64,000 nt of DNA from Mucilaginibacter sp. UR6-1 (GTDB lineage Bacteria > Bacteroidota > Bacteroidia > Sphingobacteriales > Sphingobacteriaceae), in contig NZ_JAJIWP010000003.1 in NCBI RefSeq assembly GCF_020880975.1, positions 310,001-374,000 of the forward strand. The letters are read 5' to 3'. Shown here one piece after another: positions 45,715-52,841 of this stretch. Every line of letters starts with the position of its first letter. Position 1 is the stretch's first letter. Position numbers and translations under genes: made by a program. The notes under the pieces are model-generated. The model ran no database searches, was not told the origin of the DNA, and worked only from the letters and a program-made list of their open reading frames with translations.

Positions 45715-46950
45715 TTATTCAAATTCAGCTTGCAAAATTGACAGAACCTCTTTTATGGTTTCCTCTTCAAGGTCAGTACGTTTAACCAGTTCATCAACGC
45801 TAAGGGCTAAAACCGATTTCGCGGTATCTAAACCAACGCGTTTAAACTCGTCAAGTATCCAACTGTCAATCTCGTCTGAGAATTCTTCAATATCAACGTC
45901 TTCCTCCAATTCATCCGCTTCACGGTATACATCAATTTCGTAGCCGGTTAATTTACCTGCAAGCTTGATGTTGTGGCCGCCGCGGCCAATTGCTAATGAT
46001 ACCTGATCAGGTTTCAGGTAAACAGCGGCTGTTTTCTTCTCGTCGTCAAGTTTTATTGAAGTTATCTTGGCCGGCGATAAAGCACGCTGAATGTATAACT
46101 GAACGTTGTTGGTAAAGTTGATCACGTCAATGTTCTCATTCTTCAACTCCCTAACGATACCGTGTATACGTGAACCCTTCATACCAACGCAGGCACCTAC
46201 AGGGTCAATGCGGTCGTCGTATGATTCAACCGCTACTTTGGCCCTTTCGCCCGGTTCGCGAACGATCTTTTTGATGGTGATCAAACCGTCAAATATCTCC
46301 GGTACTTCCTGTTCAAACAAACGTTGCAAAAATTCGGGCGCGGTGCGTGATATGATGATCTTTGGGTTGCTGTTCATCATATCAACCTTTGATACCACGG
46401 CTTTTACGCTGTCGCCTTTTTTAAAGTAGTCGGCAGGTATCTGCTCGGTTTTTGGTAATAAAAGCTCGTTGCCTTCATCATCAAGCACCAGGGTTTCTTT
46501 TTTCCAAACCTGGTAAACCTCACCGGTAACAATTTCGCCTACACGGTCTTTATATTTCTTGAATATCTCGTCCTTCTCAAGCTCCAGTATTTTTGATACC
46601 AGTGTTTGGCGTGCGGCCAGTATAGCGCGGCGGCCAAAGCTTTCAAGCGTTATCTGCTCAACATGCTCGTCGCCAACTTCATAATCCTCATCAATCAGTT
46701 TCGCTTCGGCCAATTCAATTTCCAGATCGTCGTCCTCGCTAAAGCCGTCTTCAACAATCTGGCGTGTGCGCCATATTTCCAGGTCACCATTGTCGGTGTT
46801 AACAATTACGTCGCAATTTTCGTCGGTACCATATTTCTTTTTGATCATGCTTCTGAAAACATCTTCCAGAACGCTCATCATGGTAGGGCGGTCAATGTTC
46901 TTAAAATCTTTGAATTCCTGAAAGGAATCAATTAAATTAATATTGCTCAT
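45715..46950 (-). CDS. nusA: Transcription termination/antitermination protein NusA
   Basis: 411 residues, near the usual Bacteroidota size and shorter than E. coli NusA (495) because the C-terminal acidic repeats are reduced. In order: an RNAP-binding N-terminal domain (to about 130), an S1 domain, two KH domains (VGACVGMKGSRIHGIV, then SLAIGRGGHNIKLAGKL), and a single acidic C-terminal helix-hairpin-helix-like repeat. NusA works in pausing, termination and antitermination. It begins 4 bases after the rimP stop and precedes infB by 62 bases. Confidence 0.97.
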   Translation of the reverse strand: MSNINLIDSFQEFKDFKNIDRPTMMSVLEDVFRSMIKKKYGTDENCDVIVNTDNGDLEIWRTRQIVEDGFSEDDDLEIELAEAKLIDEDYEVGDEHVEQITLESFGRRAILAARQTLVSKILELEKDEIFKKYKDRVGEIVTGEVYQVWKKETLVLDDEGNELLLPKTEQIPADYFKKGDSVKAVVSKVDMMNSNPKIIISRTAPEFLQRLFEQEVPEIFDGLITIKKIVREPGERAKVAVESYDDRIDPVGACVGMKGSRIHGIVRELKNENIDVINFTNNVQLYIQRALSPAKITSIKLDDEKKTAAVYLKPDQVSLAIGRGGHNIKLAGKLTGYEIDVYREADELEEDVDIEEFSDEIDSWILDEFKRVGLDTAKSVLALSVDELVKRTDLEEETIKEVLSILQAEFE

Positions 46951-46954
46951 TTAC

Positions 46955-47419
46955 TTATTTGAATGATATTAAAACCTTGGTTTCACTTATTTCATTTATC
47001 GGGATAACGCTTTCAACAAGTTCAGCCTTTTTCCCTTTTTCTTTTACTTTTTCTTCAATGGTCACTGTGTTCTCGTCAGCAGCCAGCAGTTTGCCTTCGC
47101 GTTTGGTACCCGCTGTTGTTTTAACCGATAATTCCCTGCCAATGTTTTTACTGTATTGCCTTGGCAAGGTAAGCGGCATATCAATACCCGGTGATGATAC
47201 TTCAAGGTTGTAGGCGGTGTCTATCGTGTTTTCCTCTTCGAGGTGAAAGCCTACATGGCGGCTTATCTTCACGCAATCGTCAATACCTATACCATTATCA
47301 CCATCAACCAGTATCATCAGTTTCCCGTTCGAGTGAAACTTAATGCTCACAATGAACAGGTCCGGCCGGTCGGCTAATTTTTCCTCAACCAGTTCGGTAA
47401 CCCTTTGCTCAATATTCAT
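46955..47419 (-). CDS. rimP: Ribosome maturation factor RimP
   Basis: 154 residues from the ATG at 47419; an open frame continues 69 bases upstream but includes the region of the preceding terminator. RimP assists assembly of the 30S subunit. The N-terminal alpha/beta domain contains DGDNGIGIDDCVKISRH and the family motif YNLEVSSPGIDMPL (about 69-82); the C-terminal beta-barrel is Lys-rich. It leads the rimP-nusA-infB operon, conserved in most bacteria. Confidence 0.95.
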   Translation of the reverse strand: MNIEQRVTELVEEKLADRPDLFIVSIKFHSNGKLMILVDGDNGIGIDDCVKISRHVGFHLEEENTIDTAYNLEVSSPGIDMPLTLPRQYSKNIGRELSVKTTAGTKREGKLLAADENTVTIEEKVKEKGKKAELVESVIPINEISETKVLISFK

Positions 47420-47442
47420 GTATCCGTTTTCCGTTTGATTGG

Positions 47443-47474
47443 TAAAATAAAAGAGGGGGCTACCCAGCCCCCTC
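47443..47474 (-). terminator. Terminator of the 137-aa lipoprotein gene
   Basis: Nine-base perfect arms GAGGGGGCT (47453-47461) and AGCCCCCTC (47466-47474) with an ACCC loop, then on the minus strand TTTTATTTT. It separates the lipoprotein gene from rimP. Confidence 0.8.
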
Positions 47475-47523
47475 CGTATTTTATGCAAATATAAATATTT
47501 TTATTTGTTATTCAAGTACTTTG

Positions 47524-47937
47524 TTATAGTTTGAAGGGCAGATCCGTGTGTGGATGATCGCCGGGTTTATTCTTTTTACGGATGATATCCCACAGGCTGC
47601 CGCCCTCGGCATAGCGGTAATAACGCACAAAATATGACTGCCCTTTGGCAAAAGCCGTATCGGGTGTAAAGCATATGTTGTTATTAACTATTTTATACCT
47701 TCCCGGCTGCTCCGGCTGATAGTCTTTCAGCTCATCATCGGCAGGCAAACGGTATACCGGCAGCAGGCTTAACCATTTTGCATTCGATGTATCGTGGGCT
47801 AATTTGCTCAGCGCTTCGGCAGGCAGGCCATGTATCCTGATCTCATTTTTACCGCTTATCTTTACCGTGATCTCATCCTTATTCGCGGATGAACAGGCTG
47901 CGAATAATACCAACAGTATGCACCATGCTTTTTTCAT
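47524..47937 (-). CDS. Small lipoprotein of unknown function
   Basis: 137 residues. A leader ending LFAAC (Cys15) marks it as a lipoprotein. The mature part has a beta-sandwich-like pattern (ITVKISGKNEIRIHG; RYKIVNNNICFTPD; SYFVRYYRY) but I can name no family. It starts 5 bases after the FAD oxidoreductase gene stop, so the two are cotranscribed; it may assist that exported enzyme. Its terminator lies about 50 bases downstream. Confidence 0.7.
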   Translation of the reverse strand: MKKAWCILLVLFAACSSANKDEITVKISGKNEIRIHGLPAEALSKLAHDTSNAKWLSLLPVYRLPADDELKDYQPEQPGRYKIVNNNICFTPDTAFAKGQSYFVRYYRYAEGGSLWDIIRKKNKPGDHPHTDLPFKL

Positions 47938-47942
47938 GCCGA

Positions 47943-49757
47943 TCAGTTAATTACGCGGCCGGTTAGGTCAACCCTGCGGGCAAACGGGTTAATGAATTTA
48001 TTGGCCAGCGCGGCAAACTCATAACGGGTTACCGGGCGGTTCATATCAAACGTGGTTTTAAACTTATAGGTTGTTTGCCAGTTCTTCTGCATAATTTTTT
48101 TCAGCGTTTCAGGGTCGGTAAGGGTAACATCGCTGATGAACGACATGAGGTTGCCAACCGTAAATTTCTCTCCCGGTTTATTTTGGTTGAACCAGATAAA
48201 CGCGCGGGTATAGTATTCATTTAATAAGGGCTTGATGTCGGCTGTATTAATGGTTGAATCAGGTTGAAATATCACGGCTACACGATCTCCTTCCGGCTTA
48301 AATTCGGCTTGCAGCAAACCCGTAGCGCAAATCTGCTGAACGGCGCGAAAGTACGGATCGCTGAAAGGAATATCGCTTATCGGGAATATGTACCCTCTAT
48401 GATCCAGCACCTCGCCTTGTATAATGCGTACATGCAGGTTTTTAGTGGTGGTTTTGTAAAATGCGAGGAATGCCGCCGTAGCCCCGGCGCTTTGGCCCAG
48501 GGTTATTTGTACGGCCGGATCGGCTGTTGTTGCATTGGCGAGGTGGCTTACTGATAGGGCTTTTTCGGTAATCACCAGGTTCTCGGCATCACGCGCTACA
48601 AAAGCGGTAAGCGGAATGCCATATGCCGGGAAAGGTGGATATTTCACCTTGTTCTTATCATCGCTATAGGCCTGTACGGGTAAGGCATCGCCAACCGTTA
48701 TGTAGGTACGATATAGCTTATTTGGCCGCGAATACGGTTGATAAATATCATCTACCGTAAATTTCAGGATGCCGTTTGCCCGCTGGTATTCACGTATCAA
48801 GGGGATGTACGGCAGTTTATCGGGTGTAGGGTATTCCTCTAAACTAAAGCTTTTGTAACCCAGCACCGTTTGCAGGTAATAGATCAGTCCGAGGGTATGC
48901 AATCTTGCCTTTTTAAATGTTTGGGCGCGGTTTTCGGGCGTTAGCTGCTCTACCGAAACGGTGTACTGGTTAGCGCACCAGTTGATGAGGTATTTATCAT
49001 TAGGCAATTTGCTATCGGCTAATAGTTTTTTTACGTCGGCACCTTTCAGGCAACTATATGCTGCCGCGTTATAACCATCGGGTTTTTTGATGGTACGGTC
49101 AGCCGCCCGGCCGTTATCCTTTACAATGGCGGCAAAACTGATATCCTGAATTTCGGATGTGGCATTAGCAGGAGCCAGCGCCTCGCCGGTTTGCGCGCGG
49201 CTATCGGTACCGGCATCGAATTTAACGCCTACGGCAGTAGCGGCATCGGCCAGTTCGGTAGCATCTATCAATACACGGGCCTTAATGGTGATGGGTTCAT
49301 TTTTCTCGGTAATGGTAACCTCCCAGCCGGTACCATCCTTTTTAAGGTTAGTATAAGGTGTGTTGAGTTTATAGGTAAGGTTTTTAACCGTATCTGCTAT
49401 CTTTTTCAGTATGGCTGCGCCGGTGTAAGGTTCGTAACGCAGTATGGCGTTTAGCGTAGTATCATACCCCGGTGTTTTTTTGTAGAAGGTGGTGATATGC
49501 CTGCGAAACTCGGCCCATATACCCGACTGAAAGTTTCTGTTAGCCGGAAGCACGCAAATGCCACCCGCCGTCATGCTGCCGCCCAGCCAGGGGCCGGTTT
49601 CAATCAGCATGGTTTTTACGTTACTGCGCGCGCATTGTATGGCTGCCGCGGTACCACTGGCACTGCCACCTATAACAAGTACATCGGTTTTAATGGTTTC
49701 GGCAAAACAAACAGAACATTGAAGGATAATACAAAGCAGCAGTAACTTTTTTAACAT
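47943..49757 (-). CDS. Exported FAD-dependent oxidoreductase
   Basis: 604 residues. A signal peptide (ending VCFAE, about residue 20) precedes an FAD-binding Rossmann motif VLVIGGSASGTAAAIQCA (about 26-43) and the family block GGSMTAGGICVLP (about 59-71). This is the FAD_oxidored group, often labelled xanthan lyase in error; members are found in sugar-degradation loci of Bacteroidota and are probably periplasmic oxidases. The last 100 residues carry no domain I recognise. It is cotranscribed with the small lipoprotein gene after it. Confidence 0.82.
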   Translation of the reverse strand: MLKKLLLLCIILQCSVCFAETIKTDVLVIGGSASGTAAAIQCARSNVKTMLIETGPWLGGSMTAGGICVLPANRNFQSGIWAEFRRHITTFYKKTPGYDTTLNAILRYEPYTGAAILKKIADTVKNLTYKLNTPYTNLKKDGTGWEVTITEKNEPITIKARVLIDATELADAATAVGVKFDAGTDSRAQTGEALAPANATSEIQDISFAAIVKDNGRAADRTIKKPDGYNAAAYSCLKGADVKKLLADSKLPNDKYLINWCANQYTVSVEQLTPENRAQTFKKARLHTLGLIYYLQTVLGYKSFSLEEYPTPDKLPYIPLIREYQRANGILKFTVDDIYQPYSRPNKLYRTYITVGDALPVQAYSDDKNKVKYPPFPAYGIPLTAFVARDAENLVITEKALSVSHLANATTADPAVQITLGQSAGATAAFLAFYKTTTKNLHVRIIQGEVLDHRGYIFPISDIPFSDPYFRAVQQICATGLLQAEFKPEGDRVAVIFQPDSTINTADIKPLLNEYYTRAFIWFNQNKPGEKFTVGNLMSFISDVTLTDPETLKKIMQKNWQTTYKFKTTFDMNRPVTRYEFAALANKFINPFARRVDLTGRVIN

Positions 49758-49805
49758 CAGGCTTTAAATAACAAAATACAAAACGCTAATTTGGGCAAAA
49801 CCTTG

Positions 49806-49837
49806 TTGAACTGAAAAATTAATACATAATATATTTA
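49806..49837 (+). promoter_or_regulatory. Promoter of the DinB/YfiT gene
   Basis: TTG at 49806-49808, 21-base spacer, TATATTTA at 49830-49837 (one base off TAnnTTTG). Four bases separate it from the ATG at 49842. Confidence 0.6.
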
Positions 49838-49841
49838 GCTT

Positions 49842-50375
49842 ATGCTTACCGACGAACAAATGCGCTACCCGATAGGTAAATTTCAGCCCCCGGCCTCGTA
49901 CACCGATGATGACCTTTACCGCTGGATGAACGATATACGCATGTTGCCCGGGCAATTGCGGCAAGCGGTTATTGGGTTAAATGATGATGACCTGAACACG
50001 CCATACCGCCAGGGGGGCTGGACGCTGCGGCAGGTGGTACACCACGTAGCCGATAGCCACATGAACTCCATTACCCGCATTAAGCTTGCCCTTACCGAGG
50101 ATAACCCAACCATAAAACCCTACGAAGAGGCCTACTGGGCCCTGCAGGCCGATTACCACCTGCCTGTGGAACCATCATTAAAAATGCTGGAAGGTATCCA
50201 TCAGCGCATGATCGCCCTGTTTGAAAGCTTTACCGAAAATGAGTGGGAACGTACCTTCATCCACCCGGAAACAGGTGCTACAAACTCGCTGAAAAAAACT
50301 TTGGCCACCTACTCATGGCACGGCCGTCATCACCTGGCACATATTACCGAAACAAGGAAGAAGTATGGGTTTTGA
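49842..50375 (+). CDS. YfiT/DinB-family bacillithiol-type transferase
   Basis: 177 residues, a four-helix DinB bundle. Its three metal-binding histidines can be placed in VVHHVADSH (about 67-75) and HGRHHLAHI (about 160-168), the YfiT pattern. YfiT/BstA relatives are zinc-dependent thiol-S-transferases that join bacillithiol to electrophiles; many Bacteroidota make bacillithiol, so that role fits. The opening RYPIGKFQPP is typical of the group. It is a single-gene unit convergent with the outer-membrane protein gene, with a C-rich palindrome between them. Confidence 0.85.
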   Translation: MLTDEQMRYPIGKFQPPASYTDDDLYRWMNDIRMLPGQLRQAVIGLNDDDLNTPYRQGGWTLRQVVHHVADSHMNSITRIKLALTEDNPTIKPYEEAYWALQADYHLPVEPSLKMLEGIHQRMIALFESFTENEWERTFIHPETGATNSLKKTLATYSWHGRHHLAHITETRKKYGF

Positions 50376-50410
50376 TAATCAAGCCCTATTATACAGAGCC
50401 TGATTATTAA

Positions 50411-50437
50411 CTCCCCCTTTAGGGGGCTGGGGGGCTT
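50411..50437. repeat. C-rich palindromic repeat fragment
   Basis: CCCCC-TTTA-GGGGG at 50413-50426, followed by CTGGGGGGCTT. It is related to the C-rich hairpins at 9865, 51330 and 63279. It lies between convergent genes and has no T run. Confidence 0.5.
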
Positions 50438-51238
50438 CTACAGCCCGAAAATATTATACTCAAACCTCAGCAAATACATATTTTTACTATTACGCACCAT
50501 ATCATTATATAAAGGTGTGCGGTAGCTCAGATCTAACCGGCAAACGCTGTTAAATATGAGTTGTACCGCAGGTGCCACATCCAGGTAGCTTTGCGCATGG
50601 CCGGGGTTGGTTTTGCCTAATAATTCAACATATAAGTTGAGGTTTACCTGGTCGTAATTCTCATATTTTTTAGGTAATAACAAGTAACCCGCCGATAGGG
50701 TATAACCGATGCTGTTTTGCGAGTAGCCATCAGCAAAGTTATATCCGCCGCGGTTATCAAAGCCGCGCAGGTAACTTGCCGAACCCGATAATGCCAGCTT
50801 ATGCATTAACTGCGTAAATATCAATCCGCTTTGCAGGCCGGAGTTATCGCCCTCCAATGATATTTCCTGATTGACCAGCGGATTTTTAATGCTGGACGCT
50901 TTAACAAACATCGCTCCCCTGAAATGCCGCTGTACCGTATCAACAGATAAAAAGCGGTACTTGGCATATACGCTGCCACCCTCAAACCGTTGCCCCTCCC
51001 GGTAAAAGTTTGACATGTAGGCCGAGCCATGAAACATAAAGTATTTGCTTGCGCCGTACATCAGCTCAATGGTGCTGCGGTTTTTATATTCAGGCTTAAA
51101 AAAGCCCTGGTTTTCCACCCGTATGCCTAATGACCGCGCCGCCATGTTGCTGGCCGGTTCGGTATTAACGTATAGCTCCTGGGCGTAGGTTGTTATAGTG
51201 ATTGCCATTAGTATGGCGATTAATAGTGTTTTTTTCAT
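50438..51238 (-). CDS. Outer-membrane beta-barrel protein in a metal-linked cluster
   Basis: 266 residues. A signal peptide (about 1-19, ending TYAQ) and alternating amphipathic strands throughout, such as YMSNFYREGQRFEGGSVYAKYRF and RLDSYRTPLYN-type repeats, with an end FEYNIFGL, all fit a small outer-membrane beta-barrel. I do not know a named family for it. It is the last of three minus-strand genes, after an HMA-domain protein and a HYC_CC_PP protein, which suggests metal handling. A 540-base gap full of palindromic repeats separates it from the HMA gene, and one repeat supplies an AGGAGGGG just before its ATG. Confidence 0.7.
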   Translation of the reverse strand: MKKTLLIAILMAITITTYAQELYVNTEPASNMAARSLGIRVENQGFFKPEYKNRSTIELMYGASKYFMFHGSAYMSNFYREGQRFEGGSVYAKYRFLSVDTVQRHFRGAMFVKASSIKNPLVNQEISLEGDNSGLQSGLIFTQLMHKLALSGSASYLRGFDNRGGYNFADGYSQNSIGYTLSAGYLLLPKKYENYDQVNLNLYVELLGKTNPGHAQSYLDVAPAVQLIFNSVCRLDLSYRTPLYNDMVRNSKNMYLLRFEYNIFGL

Positions 51239-51249
51239 AAACCCCTCCT

Positions 51250-51272
51250 AAATCCTCCCGAGGGCAGGATTT
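51250..51272. repeat. Short hairpin repeat beside the barrel gene
   Basis: AAATCCT (51250-51256), CCC-GA-GGG core, AGGATTT (51266-51272). Belongs to the C-rich palindrome family. Read on the minus strand, its edge gives AGGAGGGG before the barrel gene ATG at 51238. Confidence 0.5.
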
Positions 51273-51281
51273 GATTAAAAT

Positions 51282-51396
51282 CACGTCATTGCGAGATACG
51301 AAGCAATCTCTTTAGGATGGATGCTTCGCGAACCCCTCCCTGCCCTCCCCGAGGAGGGAGTTATATATGAGATGATTAGTGCCTCGCAGTGACGTG
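51282..51396. repeat. CGTCATTGCGAG palindromic element with nested C-rich hairpin
   Basis: Outer arms CGTCATTGCGAG (from 51284) and CTCGCAGTGACG (to about 51395), one mismatch. Inside, from 51330 to 51361, lies a C-rich hairpin (CCCTCCC .. GGGAGGG type), as in the elements at 9811 and 63279. Same outer family as 51678-51761. Confidence 0.6.
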
Positions 51397-51411
51397 TGGT
51401 GTTGAATATTT

Positions 51412-51494
51412 TGTCATTTCGACGAAGGACGAAGGAGAAATCTGTCGCATGATTATCAACGCAGACAGATCTCTCACTATCGTTCGAGATGACA
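51412..51494. repeat. TGTCATTTCGA palindromic element
   Basis: Arms beginning TGTCATTTCGA and ending TCGAGATGACA, with inner GAAATCTGTC and GACAGATCTC. It matches half-elements at 9811-9930 and 63357-63390. Confidence 0.6.
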
Positions 51495-51605
51495 TTGGTT
51501 AAAAAATGGGAAAATATAAAAGCAAAAACCGATCATAACCAATCCTCCGGCTTCTTAATTTTCGGGTAGCAGGTTGAAGCACTACCGTAAATAGAAAATT
51601 AAACA

Positions 51606-51658
51606 GCCGGCAATTTTTGTTTCTTTTGAGCGCTCAAAAGAAATTTGGGACAGGTAAT
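51606..51658. repeat. 53-bp repeat with a 24-bp palindrome
   Basis: A perfect palindrome (12-base arms starting TTTCTTTTGAGC) at 51620-51643 inside a 53-base unit. A second copy at 63507-63559 is identical at 49 of 53 positions. Confidence 0.75.
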
Positions 51659-51677
51659 AAAGATGTTTTTAAAATCA

Positions 51678-51761
51678 CGTCATTGCGAGGAACGAAGCAA
51701 TCCCCGAGCGGTTTGTCTAAAAGAATATCCTAAAGAGATTGCTTCGTACCTCGCAATGACG
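51678..51761. repeat. CGTCATTGCGAGG palindromic element, near-perfect arms
   Basis: Arms 51678-51702 and 51737-51761 match at 24 of 25 positions as inverted repeats, with a 34-base centre. It ends 19 bases before the stop of the HMA gene. Same family as 51282-51396. Confidence 0.75.
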
Positions 51762-51780
51762 CGCTTTACAGTAACCTTGC

Positions 51781-52278
51781 TTATATCGCTACACAATAAA
51801 CCTTCCTACCATCAGGCGCGGCGGTTTTTTGCGGGGCGTACTTTTTGTTGGTGGCTACCGGGGCAAAGCCTTTGTCTAAAAAGGTAATGGTTACCGGGCC
51901 ATTAAGGTCTTTGTCGCTGGCGTTTACCAGGTGAAAATGCTTGCCCGAGTACTCGAACATGTTGTTGCTGAGTTTGGTGCCGGCAAAGTTGTAGGTAGCT
52001 TTCAGGTTGTTTACCGAAAAGCCCGCGCTTTGCACCTTGCTGCTTAATTTATCAAAATCAACAGCCGCATCTTTTTTAAAGGTTACGATGAAGATGTTGC
52101 GGTTCAGATCGGGTTTTACATCGCCCACAAAGCTTAACGAGCGGAGTGATTTTTCGGTAGCTTTTGAGCACATGGAGCAGGTGAGGCCGCTTACCTGTAC
52201 TTCGGCTTTGGTGAATTGAGCTTTGGCAATGCTTATAGAGATAGCCATTATGGCTATGAATATTTTTAAGGTTTTCAT
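51781..52278 (-). CDS. Exported heavy-metal-associated (HMA) domain protein
   Basis: 165 residues. A signal peptide (about 1-20, ending AKAQ) precedes one HMA domain (about 25-95) whose metal site is CSMC in SGLTCSMCSKATEKS, where most HMA domains have CxxC of the type CASC. HMA domains carry Cu(I), Zn or Hg. The C-terminal 70 residues are beta-rich and end KVYCVAI; they are not a known domain to me. It lies between the HYC_CC_PP gene (84 bases upstream) and the outer-membrane barrel gene, so it is likely to hand metal on within the envelope. Confidence 0.85.
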   Translation of the reverse strand: MKTLKIFIAIMAISISIAKAQFTKAEVQVSGLTCSMCSKATEKSLRSLSFVGDVKPDLNRNIFIVTFKKDAAVDFDKLSSKVQSAGFSVNNLKATYNFAGTKLSNNMFEYSGKHFHLVNASDKDLNGPVTITFLDKGFAPVATNKKYAPQKTAAPDGRKVYCVAI

Positions 52279-52362
52279 ATCGTTATCAAAAAAATTAATG
52301 TAAAAAACTATATCACGAGCCGTTTAAACAGCATGTGCAATTGATTTAAACTAATTTTTTGA

Positions 52363-52758
52363 TCAGATACGAATATTGCAGTTGATAAGAAAGATGGAGT
52401 TTTTGCCTTTAGGCGCATCAGGTGGTGGGCCACGGTCAAAAATCTTTTCAAACAAAGCCCTTTGTGCCGATAGGAAGAACTCCTCGAACGGCAACGCGGC
52501 AATATCAAATGAAAATACTTTGCTTAAAAGAGATTGTGGTTTTTCTGCCTGGTGGGCATCCTTTACCTTAACATCTACTTTTTTATCCTTACAGCATTTC
52601 ATTTTTGAAGCCGCTGTTTCGGTATGGCATTTTTTGGCAGGCTGCTCAATTTTTACGGATGCTACCGTTTTGCCGCAGTAATGAAAGTTCAGGGCAAACC
52701 CCGATACCGTAGCAAAGTACAGCAGCAGTAAAGTTATAACGCCTGATCTTTTAAGCAT
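52363..52758 (-). CDS. HYC_CC_PP family metal-linked small protein
   Basis: 131 residues. The family is named for its three motifs, all seen here: HYC in LNFHYCGKTV (about 25-34), CC in KMKCCKDKKV (about 53-62), and PP in RGPPPDAP (about 109-116). An N-terminal signal peptide or membrane helix (about 7-22) places it in the envelope. These proteins are found next to HMA and TonB-dependent receptor genes in Bacteroidota, and a role in copper or other metal handling is suggested by the cysteines but unproved. It has a promoter with a dyad over the -33 box. Confidence 0.85.
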   Translation of the reverse strand: MLKRSGVITLLLLYFATVSGFALNFHYCGKTVASVKIEQPAKKCHTETAASKMKCCKDKKVDVKVKDAHQAEKPQSLLSKVFSFDIAALPFEEFFLSAQRALFEKIFDRGPPPDAPKGKNSIFLINCNIRI

Positions 52759-52762
52759 AAAA

Positions 52763-52793
52763 CAAATCTATGTGCTTTTGTAATGATATGCAA
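52763..52793 (-). promoter_or_regulatory. Promoter of the HYC_CC_PP gene
   Basis: Minus strand: TTG at 52793-52791, 20-base spacer, TAGATTTG at 52770-52763, a full match to TAnnTTTG. Four bases (TTTT) separate it from the ATG at 52758. Confidence 0.75.
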
Positions 52794-52821
52794 GTGTTTA
52801 ACAATTTATAACACTTGCATA
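52787..52821. promoter_or_regulatory. 12+12 bp perfect dyad, candidate operator
   Basis: TATGCAAGTGTT at 52787-52798 and AACACTTGCATA at 52810-52821, with an 11-base centre. The arms are fully complementary. The left arm holds the -33 TTG of the HYC_CC_PP promoter. There is no T run, so it is not a normal terminator of prfA, whose stop is at 52842. Confidence 0.6.
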
Positions 52822-52841
52822 CCGGGTATTGGTTGGTGCAA

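Noticed and set aside
44874-45785. 303-codon plus-strand frame opposite infB
   Set aside because: It mirrors the Pro/Ala-rich low-complexity region of infB, giving a Gly/Ala/Ser-rich sequence with no start signal or domain; infB is certain on the other strand.
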